Origin: Betaproteobacteria bacterium
GTDB lineage: Bacteria > Pseudomonadota > Gammaproteobacteria > Burkholderiales > Usitatibacteraceae
Length of the DNA stretch: 64,000 bases
Reading direction: 5' to 3'
Assembly: GCA_016791265.1 (NCBI GenBank)
Contig: JAEUMY010000008.1
Span: forward strand, 80,373 to 144,372
A program made the translations under genes and the position numbers. Positions 17,689-25,695 of the stretch are shown in pieces (within the stretch, counting starts at the first letter, position 1; the number at the start of each line of letters is the position of its first letter). The notes beneath the pieces were generated by a model. It made no database searches, was not told where the DNA came from, and saw only the letters and a list, made by a program, of their open reading frames with translations.

Positions 17689-18425
17689 TGGGCGTATTGC
17701 GAATATTCGCAACGGCGATAGTGCTGCTGATCGGTGTGGAGGCCTGGGCGGCAACGCCCACGCCCACATCGAAACCGCCCAACTTTGTCGATGTGAAGAC
17801 GATTGATCTCAAGGCGGTGCTACCCCCGCCGCCGGACACCGGTTCGCTGGCGGACCAGACCGACAAACTCACGCTGCTCGCGGTGCAGGCGGCGCGCAGC
17901 CCCGCCGAGTCATTCGAGGCCAAACGGGACGCGGGCAGCGGCCCGATGCCGTGGGCGGCCAGTCTGCTGGGCGCCGACTTCAGCGCGGAGAAGTATCCGC
18001 AGCTCGCCAAGCTGCTCGCCGACGTGCGTGACGACTATGATCCGCTTGCCCACGTTTCGCCGCATCCGGCGCGCAAACGTCCGTCAGAGCAGGATGCGCG
18101 CGTGCAGCCGCTGGTGCCGTTCCGCCATGCGAGCTATCCCAGCGCCCGCACCATGGGCACGCGCATCTGGGCGCACGTCATCGGAGACGTGATGCCGCAG
18201 CATCGCGCGGCACTCGTTGCGCATGCGGAGAAGAGTGCTTGGCTGCGGGTCGTCGCGGGCGTGCATTTCCCGTCCGACCTCGCAGGCGGTCTGCGCGTTG
18301 CCGATGCGTTCATCGCGCGGCTTTCCGTGAACGAGGCGTATCGCGCGCGTATCGTGGCGGCGCGGAAGGAAGCCGACGACATGGCGAAGGCCGCGAGCGC
18401 AAAGGCGGCTCAACCATCCCGCTGA
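17688..18425 (+). CDS. PAP2/class A acid phosphatase-like secreted protein, altered active site
   Basis: 245 residues with a signal peptide (to EAWA) and the class A phosphatase layout: ARKRPSEQ (KxxxxxxRP arm), SYPSARTMG, then RVVAGVHFPSDLAGG. The usual SYPSGHT is SYPSART, so the conserved Gly-His pair is Ala-Arg and the general-acid His is missing. The second His and Asp (GVHFPSD) remain. Activity is therefore doubtful. The gene overlaps the TonB receptor stop. An exact palindrome copy (17699-17710) encodes RIFA at residues 5-8 inside the signal peptide. Confidence 0.8.
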   Translation: MGVLRIFATAIVLLIGVEAWAATPTPTSKPPNFVDVKTIDLKAVLPPPPDTGSLADQTDKLTLLAVQAARSPAESFEAKRDAGSGPMPWAASLLGADFSAEKYPQLAKLLADVRDDYDPLAHVSPHPARKRPSEQDARVQPLVPFRHASYPSARTMGTRIWAHVIGDVMPQHRAALVAHAEKSAWLRVVAGVHFPSDLAGGLRVADAFIARLSVNEAYRARIVAARKEADDMAKAASAKAAQPSR

Positions 18426-18449
18426 AGGTCCGACCGGCCCGCGATCCGT

Positions 18450-18887
18450 CGCGGGCACGGGCGGATCCAACACCGATTCGCTCTCGGGACGCTTCGACGC
18501 CGTGCGCAATCAGTTCGACACCGACGTGAAGAGCAATGAGCATGCGCATAGCCATGTTGTCGGCAGTCTGCGCGCCGATCTCTCGCCCACACTGGCGATG
18601 ACCTTCACCGTTGATGCGATGAAGAACAGCATCGACGACGTGTACTGGGGCACGCCGCTCATCGCGGGGCGCCTTGATGAAAGCCTGCTCGGCATCAACC
18701 ACAACAACCTGCCCGCCAACGTGCATGACGACGATGTCACCTGGCTTTCGTGGAAGACAGATTGGAAGGTCTTCCTGCAGGGACGCAATCTGCTGACAAG
18801 GACATTCGCCTGCACACGTCCTATCTCAAGGACATCGCGCCGCAGCCGGGGCGCGGCGTCACGCTGGGGGTGAGAGCGACCTTTTGA
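18450..18887 (+). pseudogene. Chimeric TonB-receptor remnant (two parents fused, frameshifted)
   Basis: Bases 18450-18766 nearly match 16148-16465 of the siderophore-type receptor (for example NQFDTDVKSNEHAHSHVVGSLRADLSPTLAM). From about 18767 the sequence instead matches the last 130 bp of the ZnuD-like gene (VFLQGRNLL..., ending ATF then stop). A one-base deletion in CTGCTGACAAGG, versus CTGCTCGACAAGG in the parent, breaks the frame. There is no start, signal peptide or plug. It looks like a recombination scar joining pieces of the two upstream receptors. Confidence 0.85.
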
Positions 18888-18902
18888 TACGGTGAACCAG
18901 AT

Positions 18903-18941
18903 GCGAATATTCGCAGGGCATTCGCCCCTGCGAATATTCGC
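18903..18941. repeat. Two GCGAATATTCGC copies arranged as a 16-bp stem hairpin
   Basis: Exact copies at 18903-18914 and 18930-18941. The first continues AGGG and the second is preceded by CCCT, so 18903-18918 and 18926-18941 are perfect inverted repeats around a 7-base loop. This is the only tight pair in the window. It lies just after the chimeric pseudogene. Confidence 0.9.
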
Positions 18942-19163
18942 GATGTTGATCCGCGCCCTTGAGTCGTCGTGGAAGGGCAAGGTTGGAAGGGCTGCGTCCG
19001 GCCACGCCCGACTACCCCGGCTGAATCGCCGCCGACCCCGAACGCCATCACCAACTCCATCACCTACGCCTTCACCAATGCCGCCGGAATGCCGCCTCTG
19101 GTCTCATTGCTTACCTGGTAAGAACGGACTAAGATGGCGGCAGGATTATTCATCGGAGCGCCC
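18942..19163. other. Intergenic stretch, no supported gene
   Basis: About 220 bp between the paired palindromes and the antitoxin gene. A short run translating TPNAITNSITYAFTNAAG (near 19039-19090) looks like a protein scrap but has no recognised parent. A GGAG ribosome site for the antitoxin lies at its end. Confidence 0.5.
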
Positions 19164-19439
19164 GTGAACGCGACTGTCAGCAGCAAAGGCCAGGTGGTCA
19201 TCCCGCAGAAGATTCGTGAGTCGCTGGGCATTGTCGCCGGCAGCTCGGTCGACTTCGTCATCAAGGACAATGTCCTGCAACTTCACGTGATTCGCAACAA
19301 GCCGCTCTCCACGCTGCAAGCCGGGCACGGCATGCTGAAGCACAAGGGGCGCGCGCTGCCACCTGATTTCGATGTCGCGACGCTGCTGTCGGGCAGGACG
19401 AAAGCGAAACCCAGAGCAATCACGAAAGCGAAGAAGTGA
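19164..19439 (+). CDS. AbrB/MazE-type antitoxin
   Basis: 91 residues. The SpoVT-AbrB swapped-hairpin domain is at the N-terminus (NATVSSKGQVVIPQKIRESLGIVAGSSVDFVI), with a basic toxin-binding tail (SGRTKAKPRAITKAKK). The start is GTG 19164 with GGAG 7 bases upstream; an earlier ATG would add a non-family extension. It overlaps the PIN toxin by GTGA. It should neutralise the toxin and repress the operon. Confidence 0.9.
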   Translation: MNATVSSKGQVVIPQKIRESLGIVAGSSVDFVIKDNVLQLHVIRNKPLSTLQAGHGMLKHKGRALPPDFDVATLLSGRTKAKPRAITKAKK

Positions 19440-19849
19440 TCGCTCTCGACACCAACGTCCTCGCCCGCTTCTACATCGAGGAGGACGAGCCCGAGGCGAA
19501 AAGACAGCACCTCTTGGCGGCTCGCGTCATGGCCTCTCCCGCGCTGTTCGTGGCCCGCACGGTGGTGCTGGAGTTGGAGTGGGTGCTGCGCGGCGGCTAC
19601 GGCTATGCGCGGGAGGACATTGCAGACGTGATCGAGCATTTGCTGGGGCTGCCCAACGTGACTGTTGAAAACTGGGAAATGGTGAGCGACGCCCTGACCG
19701 ACTATCGCGCGGGCATCGACTTCGCCGATGCGCTCCATCATGCGGCGGGCAAGGCCGCGACATTCGCGACCTTTGATGCGAAGTTCGTCAGGGCCGCGGC
19801 CAAGCGCAAACTCCAGCCCCCGGTCACCTTGGTGAAAGCGGGCGGGTAA
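19436..19849 (+). CDS. VapC-like PIN-domain toxin
   Basis: 137 residues. The PIN-domain acidic residues are visible: D5 in IALDTNVLARF, Glu in VVLELEWVL, Asp in GIDFADALHHA and Asp in TFDAKF. It is a predicted Mg-dependent ribonuclease paired with the AbrB-type antitoxin, with which it overlaps by 4 bp. The start is GTG. The complete set of acidic residues suggests it is functional. Confidence 0.9.
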   Translation: MIALDTNVLARFYIEEDEPEAKRQHLLAARVMASPALFVARTVVLELEWVLRGGYGYAREDIADVIEHLLGLPNVTVENWEMVSDALTDYRAGIDFADALHHAAGKAATFATFDAKFVRAAAKRKLQPPVTLVKAGG

Positions 19850-20103
19850 TCTGGATGGAGGAGGGCGGGCGGCAGAGATGCCCCGCGAACATGGATTCGC
19901 ATCCGAGTCGCCTGCTGCCCTCCGTCGCTCGCGCTGCCGCACAGCGAATAGTCGCCATCAGTCATGGGTGGGCGCCCTGTTCCCGGCTGAGAATGGATGG
20001 CTGACTTTGGCATACTGGACCTGCCGGTTCGATCACACCGCCCCCAATCCTCCTTCGAACTCTCAACCTCTCCCGCGCCACTTCGCGCGAAGGACCCGCA
20101 GCC

Positions 20104-21390
20104 ATGGAAGTCGCCCTGCTATTCGCCCTCATTCTCCTGAACGGGGTGTTCGCAATGTCGGAAATCGCCTTGGTCACCGCGCGAAGGGCACGGCTTCAGG
20201 TGCTGATCGAGGAGGGTGATCGGGGCGCTGCCGCAGCGCTCGAGCTGGGTCAGGACCCGACGCGATTTCTCTCCACCGTGCAGATCGGCATCACCTCCAT
20301 CGGCATCCTGAACGGTATCGTCGGTGAGGCGGTGCTGTCCGCGCCGCTCGCGCTGTGGGTGCAGGGCTTTGGCGTGGAGCAGAAGCTGTCCGAATACGCC
20401 GCGACCGGTCTGGTGGTGGTGACGATCACCTACTTCACGATCGTCCTCGGCGAATTGGTGCCCAAGCGCTTGGGCCAGATAAGTCCGGAGACCGTCGCGC
20501 GACTGGTGTCGCGGCCCATTCAGGCGCTGGCGATGGTATCGAAGCCGTTCGTGCGGCTTCTGGGGGGCTCCACCGATCTGATTCTGAAAATTCTCGGCAT
20601 GAGCCAAAAAGCGGGTCCCAGCGTCACTCAGGAAGAGATTCACGCGCTTCTGACCGAGGGCTCCGATGCCGGCGTCATCGAGCACCATGAGCACACGATG
20701 GTGCGCAACGTCTTCCGCCTCGATGATCGCCAGATCGGTTCGCTCATGGTCCCGCGTGCCGACATTGTCGCGCTGGACGCGAATCTGCCCTGGGCGGAGA
20801 ACATGAAGCGCATCGAGGCCGAGGACCACACCCGTTTTCCGGTGGTGCGCGGCACGCTTAATGAGGTCGTGGGTGTCATCTCCTCGCGCGTGCTCCTTGC
20901 GAAGATGTTGAAGGGAGACGTGCCCAACCTCTCGACCGACCTTCAGCCGCCCGTGTATGTGCCTGAGAGCCTGACCGGCATGGAGCTCTTGGAATCGTTT
21001 CGCAATTCGGGTGTCCAGCTCGCCTTCGTCGTGGACGAGTACGGCGAGGTGCTGGGCATGGTCACGCTGAAGGATGTGATGGAAGCGATCACCGGCGAGT
21101 TCAAGCCGAAGAACAGCGAAACCGCCTGGGCCATCCAGCGTGACGACGGCACATGGTTGCTGGATGGATTGATCCCGGTGCCGGAACTGAAGGACCGGCT
21201 GGCGCTGAAATCGGTGCCGGAGGAAGAGCGCGAGCGCTATCACACGTTGGCAGGCATGCTGATGCTGCAATTGGGACGCATGCCGCGCGTCACCGATCAC
21301 ATCGACTGGGAAGGCTGGCGCTTCGAAATTGTCGACATGGATGGCAAGCGCATCGACAAGGTGCTCGCCACCCTGCGACAGGCAAGCTGA
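20104..21390 (+). CDS. CNNM/CorC-type membrane protein (DUF21-CBS-CorC_HlyC)
   Basis: 428 residues. A DUF21 membrane domain with about four helices (MEVALLFALILLNGVFAMSEIALVTARR) is followed by a CBS pair (FRLDDRQIGSLMVPRADIVALD; VQLAFVVDEYGEVLGMVTLKDVMEAITGEF) and a C-terminal CorC_HlyC FAD-like domain (DDGTWLLDGLIPVPELKDRL). The family (YfjD, CorB, TlyC) is linked to Mg or Co transport and is often annotated as hemolysin. AAGGA lies 9 bp before the ATG. Confidence 0.9.
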   Translation: MEVALLFALILLNGVFAMSEIALVTARRARLQVLIEEGDRGAAAALELGQDPTRFLSTVQIGITSIGILNGIVGEAVLSAPLALWVQGFGVEQKLSEYAATGLVVVTITYFTIVLGELVPKRLGQISPETVARLVSRPIQALAMVSKPFVRLLGGSTDLILKILGMSQKAGPSVTQEEIHALLTEGSDAGVIEHHEHTMVRNVFRLDDRQIGSLMVPRADIVALDANLPWAENMKRIEAEDHTRFPVVRGTLNEVVGVISSRVLLAKMLKGDVPNLSTDLQPPVYVPESLTGMELLESFRNSGVQLAFVVDEYGEVLGMVTLKDVMEAITGEFKPKNSETAWAIQRDDGTWLLDGLIPVPELKDRLALKSVPEEERERYHTLAGMLMLQLGRMPRVTDHIDWEGWRFEIVDMDGKRIDKVLATLRQAS

Positions 21391-21445
21391 AGCGGCATGC
21401 GCATCGCGTCCGCTCATGCCAACACGCTGAACATGCGCGGCCGGG

Positions 21446-21457
21446 GCGAATATTCGC
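21446..21457. repeat. GCGAATATTCGC palindrome, intergenic
   Basis: Exact copy 55 bp downstream of the CBS-protein stop, in the gap before the methyltransferase remnant. Confidence 0.9.
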
Positions 21458-21619
21458 AATTCCAATTTCCACTCGCCTTCCTGCATACTGCGGCAGGCTT
21501 CTTTCGAAGTTGCCAAACCCACGGTGAATCTCCCAGCCGCAGGACGTTCAGTAGCTGCACGGATCGCGATGCGGGAGAACCGGGCGTCCCCACCGGGAGC
21601 CACTTCCGAGCGCCAGAAG

Positions 21620-21868
21620 TCGACCATCGGTCTCCGTGTCACACTGACCGCATCAACCAAGCCGATGTTGACCGAGGCCGCGTCATGCGGCCATCATGAA
21701 AGCCCGCATCACGGTGGATTTCCGCGCATTCAGGTGCTCACCATCGAGGGGCTGCTGGACGGCACCGCGCGCCCGCAATGGCCCGACCTGTCGGTTGGTC
21801 AGCAGAACTTCAGGCAGGCCGGGGCGGAAAAGAAGGGCGGGAAGCAGAAAGGGTTGTTTGAGGAGTGA
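21620..21868 (+). pseudogene. C-terminal remnant of a site-specific DNA methyltransferase
   Basis: The open frame reads LRVTLTASTKPMLTEAAS, then HHESPHHGGFPRIQVLTIEGLLDG and ends KKGGKQKGLFEE. This matches the extreme C-terminus of adenine-specific DNA methyltransferases of restriction-modification systems (pattern ESPHHGKFPKIQILTIEELL...). All catalytic motifs (DPPY, FxGxG) are absent, and no methyltransferase lies upstream. The bases from 21391 to about 21600 hold only the palindrome and nothing else recognised. Confidence 0.6.
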
Positions 21869-21874
21869 GTCAAG

Positions 21875-22111
21875 TTGAACCATGAAAACCGCAATTGGCG
21901 GCGCCGGTGGGTCGTGGCATCAGACGGCCAGTCGGCCGAGCATGAGAGCGGTCTGGTCGTGCGCCGGGACAAGGGGCGCCTCATCACCGACGAGGACAAT
22001 CGCGCACGCGCATTCGAGCGCCTGTCCGCCGATCCGGTGTTGAGCAAACAAGCCGGCAACCGGCTCGCCCGGCTGATCCGGCAAGGGGAGAAGTTGCTCG
22101 CGTTGGCCTAG
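21875..22111 (+). CDS. Small hypothetical protein
   Basis: 78 residues, family not recognised. Basic and charged, with no signal peptide or membrane segment. The first half reads as a short beta-rich segment (RRRWVVASDGQSAEHESGLVVRRDKG) and the second as a helix. TTG 21875 with AGGAG overlapping the end of the methyltransferase remnant is the likely start, so it may be a surviving partner gene of the lost restriction-modification locus. Coding status is uncertain. Confidence 0.5.
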   Translation: MNHENRNWRRRWVVASDGQSAEHESGLVVRRDKGRLITDEDNRARAFERLSADPVLSKQAGNRLARLIRQGEKLLALA

Positions 22112-22120
22112 GTCGGTATT

Positions 22121-22132
22121 GCGAATATTCGC
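22121..22132. repeat. GCGAATATTCGC palindrome overlapping a stop codon
   Basis: Exact copy 9 bp after the small hypothetical gene. Its last base is also the final base of the minus-strand TAG of the DsbA-like gene. Confidence 0.9.
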
Positions 22133-22782
22133 TATCGCTGCGCGACGGCCCTGCCCACTTCGTCCCGCACCAGCTTTCGCAACGGTTCCCACCCAAACGG
22201 CTCCAGCGGCCGCCCGTTCACAAAAAACGCCGGCGTCTTCGCCACTTGCAGCGCGCTGGCGTCCGCCAGGTCTTGTTGAACCACCGCGGCGGTTTCAGGA
22301 GAGGACAGGTCGACAGCCAGCTGATCCATGTTGAGGCCAGCGCCGGACAGCACCTTCCACGCGCGCTCGGGATCGACGCGATGCGCGACGACCCACTCGC
22401 CATGCGAATTGAACAACGCATCCAGCGCGGGCCAGAACTTCCGCTGCAAGTGCGCGGCGTGCAGCATGGCGACGACGCGATCGGCGCCCTGATGGAACGG
22501 TGCGTAGCGCACCACGAGCTTGATCTTGCCGGGATGTTCGGCGAGCAGCGTCTTCACCATGGGGTGGAAATCACGGCAGGTGCCGCATGCCGGGTCGAGG
22601 AATTCGACGATGACCACCGGCGCCGACGCGTCGCCCTGCGCGGGCGAGTGCGCACGCACGAGCTTGTCGCGCGTGGGCATGGGTTCGGCGGGCGCTTCCG
22701 GTTTGGCGTGCTTCAGCAGCATGCTGACGGCGAACGCGGTGAACCCGAAGAGGAGGGCGGTGATGATGAGGGCTGTTTTCAT
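22132..22782 (-). CDS. DsbA-like thiol oxidoreductase, membrane-anchored
   Basis: 216 residues. One N-terminal membrane helix (ALIITALLFGFTAFAVSMLL) is followed by a periplasmic thioredoxin-fold domain with active site C66-G-T-C69 (EFLDPACGTCRDFHPM). The insertion helices and cis-Pro loop (VAKTPAFFVNGRPL) of the DsbA/DsbG-like DSBA family are present. It probably reduces or isomerises disulfides. The likely partner, a DsbB-like protein, is not adjacent. Confidence 0.88.
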   Translation of the reverse strand: MKTALIITALLFGFTAFAVSMLLKHAKPEAPAEPMPTRDKLVRAHSPAQGDASAPVVIVEFLDPACGTCRDFHPMVKTLLAEHPGKIKLVVRYAPFHQGADRVVAMLHAAHLQRKFWPALDALFNSHGEWVVAHRVDPERAWKVLSGAGLNMDQLAVDLSSPETAAVVQQDLADASALQVAKTPAFFVNGRPLEPFGWEPLRKLVRDEVGRAVAQR

Positions 22783-22792
22783 GAGTGCGTGT

Positions 22793-22890
22793 CGCGACTG
22801 GCTTAAGTCCGGGGAGCTTCGGCTGGACGCCGAAGGCGGTTCAGAAGGGACTTCCGAATCGCCTCAAGCGATGCGGAAACAATATTCGCA
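22793..22890 (+). repeat. ~100-bp structured element, copy B
   Basis: Begins CGCGAC and ends AATATTCGCA, filling the gap between the DsbA-like gene and the CPBP protease. It contains stem CGCC/GGCG (22828-22838) and a long stem TTCCG.ATCGC/GCGAT.CGGAA (22852-22878) with a 5-base loop. Layout and ends match copies A, C and D. Confidence 0.8.
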
Positions 22891-22897
22891 GTGTGGC

Positions 22898-23737
22898 TCA
22901 AGCGGGTCGCAACAGCGTGCCGGGGCGGCGCGTGATCCAGACGGCGAGGATGATCATCAGCGCCTGGCACAACACGTACACGGCGAGATAAGCCAGACCC
23001 AGATCCTGCTGCTGCGTGGTGGAGAGGGTGCGCGTGTAATGACTGAAGCCGCCCGAGAGGACGTAGATGAAGAAGTCCCACGAGAAGTGGAAGCCCAGCA
23101 CCACCCACAGGTTGTGCGTGCGCAGATACAGCACGCCAAGCGTGATGCCGACCAGCGTGGCGTTGAGAATGGAGTACGCACCGAAAATCCAATGCTCCGC
23201 GCCGAACGCGACGGCTTGCAGGAGCACCACGCGGCCGGGCGGCATGAAGCTCACCAGCCAGCGCAGCAGGAGCGCGCGGAAGAGAATCTCTTCTTTCGCC
23301 GCGACCGCCGCGGCGACGGTGCGGGAGCGCAGCAGCTCTTCAAACGACAGCGAACCGGTCGCGATGGATTGCATCAGCGATGGCGAGCCGGGCGCCGTCA
23401 CCGTGAGATACAGCGACAGGCCGACGGTGATGAGGGTCAGGCCGATCAACGCCAGCCCGATGCCGAGCAGCGCGCCTTTCACGCTGAACGGCCGCACGTC
23501 GGTGGGTACGCGGCCCTCCACGGTCTTCACGCCCTCGACATAGGTGAAGACGAAGAAGGCGGCGATGAGCGGGAACAGGATGTCGGAGGCCGGCGTGGCG
23601 CCGGTGCGCTGCACGAGCCAAGCCGAGGCGTAATACGCCGCGAGCGGCAGCGCGAGACGCAACGCCAGGCGCCCCGCCTGACGGTGGGAGAGCGCCGGCA
23701 GGCGCGAGATCGTGATGGCGGTGGAGTTTTCGCTCAT
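22898..23737 (-). CDS. CPBP (CAAX-like) intramembrane metalloprotease
   Basis: 279 residues, about eight membrane helices. The CPBP glutamate motif AAKEEILFRALLLRW (near 145-160) and the His motifs FGAEHWIFG and GFHFSWDFFIY are present. Bacterial members are often linked to bacteriocin self-immunity or membrane protein processing; the substrate is unknown. Its ATG overlaps the stop of the thioesterase gene (ATGA), so the two are probably co-translated. Confidence 0.88.
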   Translation of the reverse strand: MSENSTAITISRLPALSHRQAGRLALRLALPLAAYYASAWLVQRTGATPASDILFPLIAAFFVFTYVEGVKTVEGRVPTDVRPFSVKGALLGIGLALIGLTLITVGLSLYLTVTAPGSPSLMQSIATGSLSFEELLRSRTVAAAVAAKEEILFRALLLRWLVSFMPPGRVVLLQAVAFGAEHWIFGAYSILNATLVGITLGVLYLRTHNLWVVLGFHFSWDFFIYVLSGGFSHYTRTLSTTQQQDLGLAYLAVYVLCQALMIILAVWITRRPGTLLRPA

Positions 23738-24225
23738 TGCAGTGGCAGGATGAGACAGGTGGTGGTGGCGTGCGCGAGCAGCTTGCCGGCGCTGTCGGTG
23801 AGCCGGCCTTCCGCCGTGGCGACGGTGCGGCCCAGGTTGATGAGCGCGCCTTCGGCGCGCACTTCGCCCGTGTCAGCGGTCATGGCGCGGATGAAGCTCA
23901 CCTTGAACTCGAGCGTGGTGAAGCCCTGCCCAGGTGGCAGCATGGCGAGAATCGCGCACGCCATCGCGGTGTCGAGCAGCGTCGCATGCACGCCGCCATG
24001 CACCGTGCCGATGAGGTTGTGGTGGCCAAGATGCGGTGTCATGGCGATGACCGCGCGGCCCGCCGCAGCTTCCGCAAAGCGAAAGCCCAGCAGTTCGGCG
24101 ATGGGTGGCGTCGGATAGACGCCGTTGACGACGTTCTGCAAAAAAGCGAGGCCGCCGAGGGATTTCAGTTCGTCGCGCGGGCCGATGGCGGCCCAGCGCG
24201 CGCCGGGTTCATTGGTCGAGTTCAT
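23734..24225 (-). CDS. PaaI-type hotdog thioesterase
   Basis: 163 residues from MNSTNEPG (an in-frame ATG at 24237 is an alternative). A single hotdog domain with the PaaI-type active-site loop HHNLIGTVHGGVHATLLDTAMACAI. It probably hydrolyses acyl-CoA thioesters. It is followed directly by the CPBP protease gene. Confidence 0.88.
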   Translation of the reverse strand: MNSTNEPGARWAAIGPRDELKSLGGLAFLQNVVNGVYPTPPIAELLGFRFAEAAAGRAVIAMTPHLGHHNLIGTVHGGVHATLLDTAMACAILAMLPPGQGFTTLEFKVSFIRAMTADTGEVRAEGALINLGRTVATAEGRLTDSAGKLLAHATTTCLILPLQ

Positions 24226-24332
24226 GTGGGGCGTCAATCTCCGGGTGACACTTTACCGGAGTCTTCGGCGCAGGCGCCGCCCGGCGCGGGCGCTCGGTGC
24301 GTCGTGACAAGCGTCTCAATCCCCCGTTCTCT

Positions 24333-25598
24333 TCACACCACCCCTTCCAACACCTGCACCTCGACAACAGTGTTCGCCTCGACGTTGCCCACGTGATCGC
24401 CCAGCACGATGAAGCAATTGGCATCCGACATGGACTTCAGAATGCCCGAACCCTGTTCGCCCGTGACGCGCACGGTCCACGTGCCATCGTCGCCTTGCGA
24501 CAGGATGCCGCGCTGGAACTCGGTGCGGCCGGGCGCCTTCTTGATGGGCGACGTGCATAGCGCCTTCAGCATCGGCTGCGCGGGCACGGGGTTCACGCCC
24601 TGCAAGGTGAGCAGGGCTTCGCGCACGAACTGGTAGAACGTCACCATCACGCTCACCGGGTTGCCGGGCAGGCCGAAGAAGTGCGCGCCGGCGATCTTGC
24701 CGTAGGCCAAGGGCCGGCCGGGCTTCATCGCGATCTTCCAGAAGACGACTTCGCCCAATTTGTCCATCAGTTGCTTCACGAAATCCGCCTCGCCCACCGA
24801 CACGCCGCCTGAGGTGATGACCACATCGGCATTGGCGGCGGCGTCGCGGAAGGCGCTTTCCAGCAGAGCGGGGTCATCGCGCACCACGCCCATGTCCAGC
24901 ACGTCGCAGCCCAGCTTCTCCAACATGCCGAAAATCGTATAGCGGTTGGAGTCGTAGATCTGGCCCTCGGCGAGCGGCTTGCCGATGGACACCAGCTCAT
25001 CGCCGGTGGAGAAGAACGCGACGCGCAGCTTGCGATAGCAGTTGACATCGCCGACATCGAGAGAGGCGAGCAACCCCAATTCCGCCGGGCGAATGATGCG
25101 GCCTCTGGCGAGCGCGACCGCGCCTTGCTTCAGGTCTTCACCCGCGTGGCGCACGTTCTGGCCCAACTTGACGCCGGGGGCGAAGGTGATCTGTTTACCC
25201 GCCGCCTTGGCGCGCTCCTGCATCACGACGGTGTCGGCGCCCGCCGGCACGACACCGCCGGTGAAGATGCGCACGCACTCGCCGCGCTTCAGCGTGCCTT
25301 TGAAGGGGACGCCGGCGAAGCTTGACCCGACTTCGGTGAGGCTCGACTCGCCGTCGGTGTTGAGGTCGGAAAAGGCGAGCGCCCAGCCATCCATCGCGGA
25401 ATTGGTGTGCGCGGGCACGTTCACCGGCGTCATCACATCCTCGGCCAGCACGCGGCCCAGCGCGGTGCGGATGGGGAGGCGGACATGGCCTGTGACGGGT
25501 GCGAGGAACTCCCGGATGAAGGCGCGCGCCTTCGCCACCGGCATGGAGTTGGGGTCGTAATCGTCGGCGCAGGAGGCTTGGGTGATGGTGCGTTGCAT
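24333..25598 (-). CDS. moeA: Molybdopterin molybdenumtransferase
   Basis: 421 residues. MoeA inserts molybdate into adenylylated molybdopterin. Visible: N-terminal domains with NVPAHTNSAMDGWAL and GECVRIFTGGVVPAGADTVVMQE, the MoCF domain (KLRVAFFSTGDELV, DVVITSGGVSVGEADFVKQ, MKPGRPLAYGKI, FFGLPGNPVSVMVTF), and the C-terminal beta domain. The start MQRTITQ at 25598 gives the usual length. No other moa/mob genes are adjacent. Confidence 0.95.
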   Translation of the reverse strand: MQRTITQASCADDYDPNSMPVAKARAFIREFLAPVTGHVRLPIRTALGRVLAEDVMTPVNVPAHTNSAMDGWALAFSDLNTDGESSLTEVGSSFAGVPFKGTLKRGECVRIFTGGVVPAGADTVVMQERAKAAGKQITFAPGVKLGQNVRHAGEDLKQGAVALARGRIIRPAELGLLASLDVGDVNCYRKLRVAFFSTGDELVSIGKPLAEGQIYDSNRYTIFGMLEKLGCDVLDMGVVRDDPALLESAFRDAAANADVVITSGGVSVGEADFVKQLMDKLGEVVFWKIAMKPGRPLAYGKIAGAHFFGLPGNPVSVMVTFYQFVREALLTLQGVNPVPAQPMLKALCTSPIKKAPGRTEFQRGILSQGDDGTWTVRVTGEQGSGILKSMSDANCFIVLGDHVGNVEANTVVEVQVLEGVV

Positions 25599-25656
25599 GT
25601 TGGCGATGGGTGATGCGTGATGGGTGAAATGGATTCTAGCGGACACGGGCTTGTCT

Positions 25657-25662
25657 TATACT
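25657..25662 (+). promoter_or_regulatory. Possible -10 box of decarboxylase gene
   Basis: TATACT 34 bp upstream of the decarboxylase ATG, in the 98-bp divergent gap to moeA. No convincing -35. Confidence 0.35.
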
Positions 25663-25695
25663 GCGCGCTCCTTCCGTTCACTCTCCCGCGCCGCC

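Noticed and set aside
18892..19135. Short frame starting at the paired palindromes (MNQMRIFAGHSPLRIFAM...)
   Set aside because: It is mostly translation of the palindromes and intervening low-complexity sequence, with no ribosome site.
19944..19955. GCGAATAGTCGC in the gap before the CBS protein
   Set aside because: The core mismatch breaks the palindrome. Could be a decayed copy but not counted.
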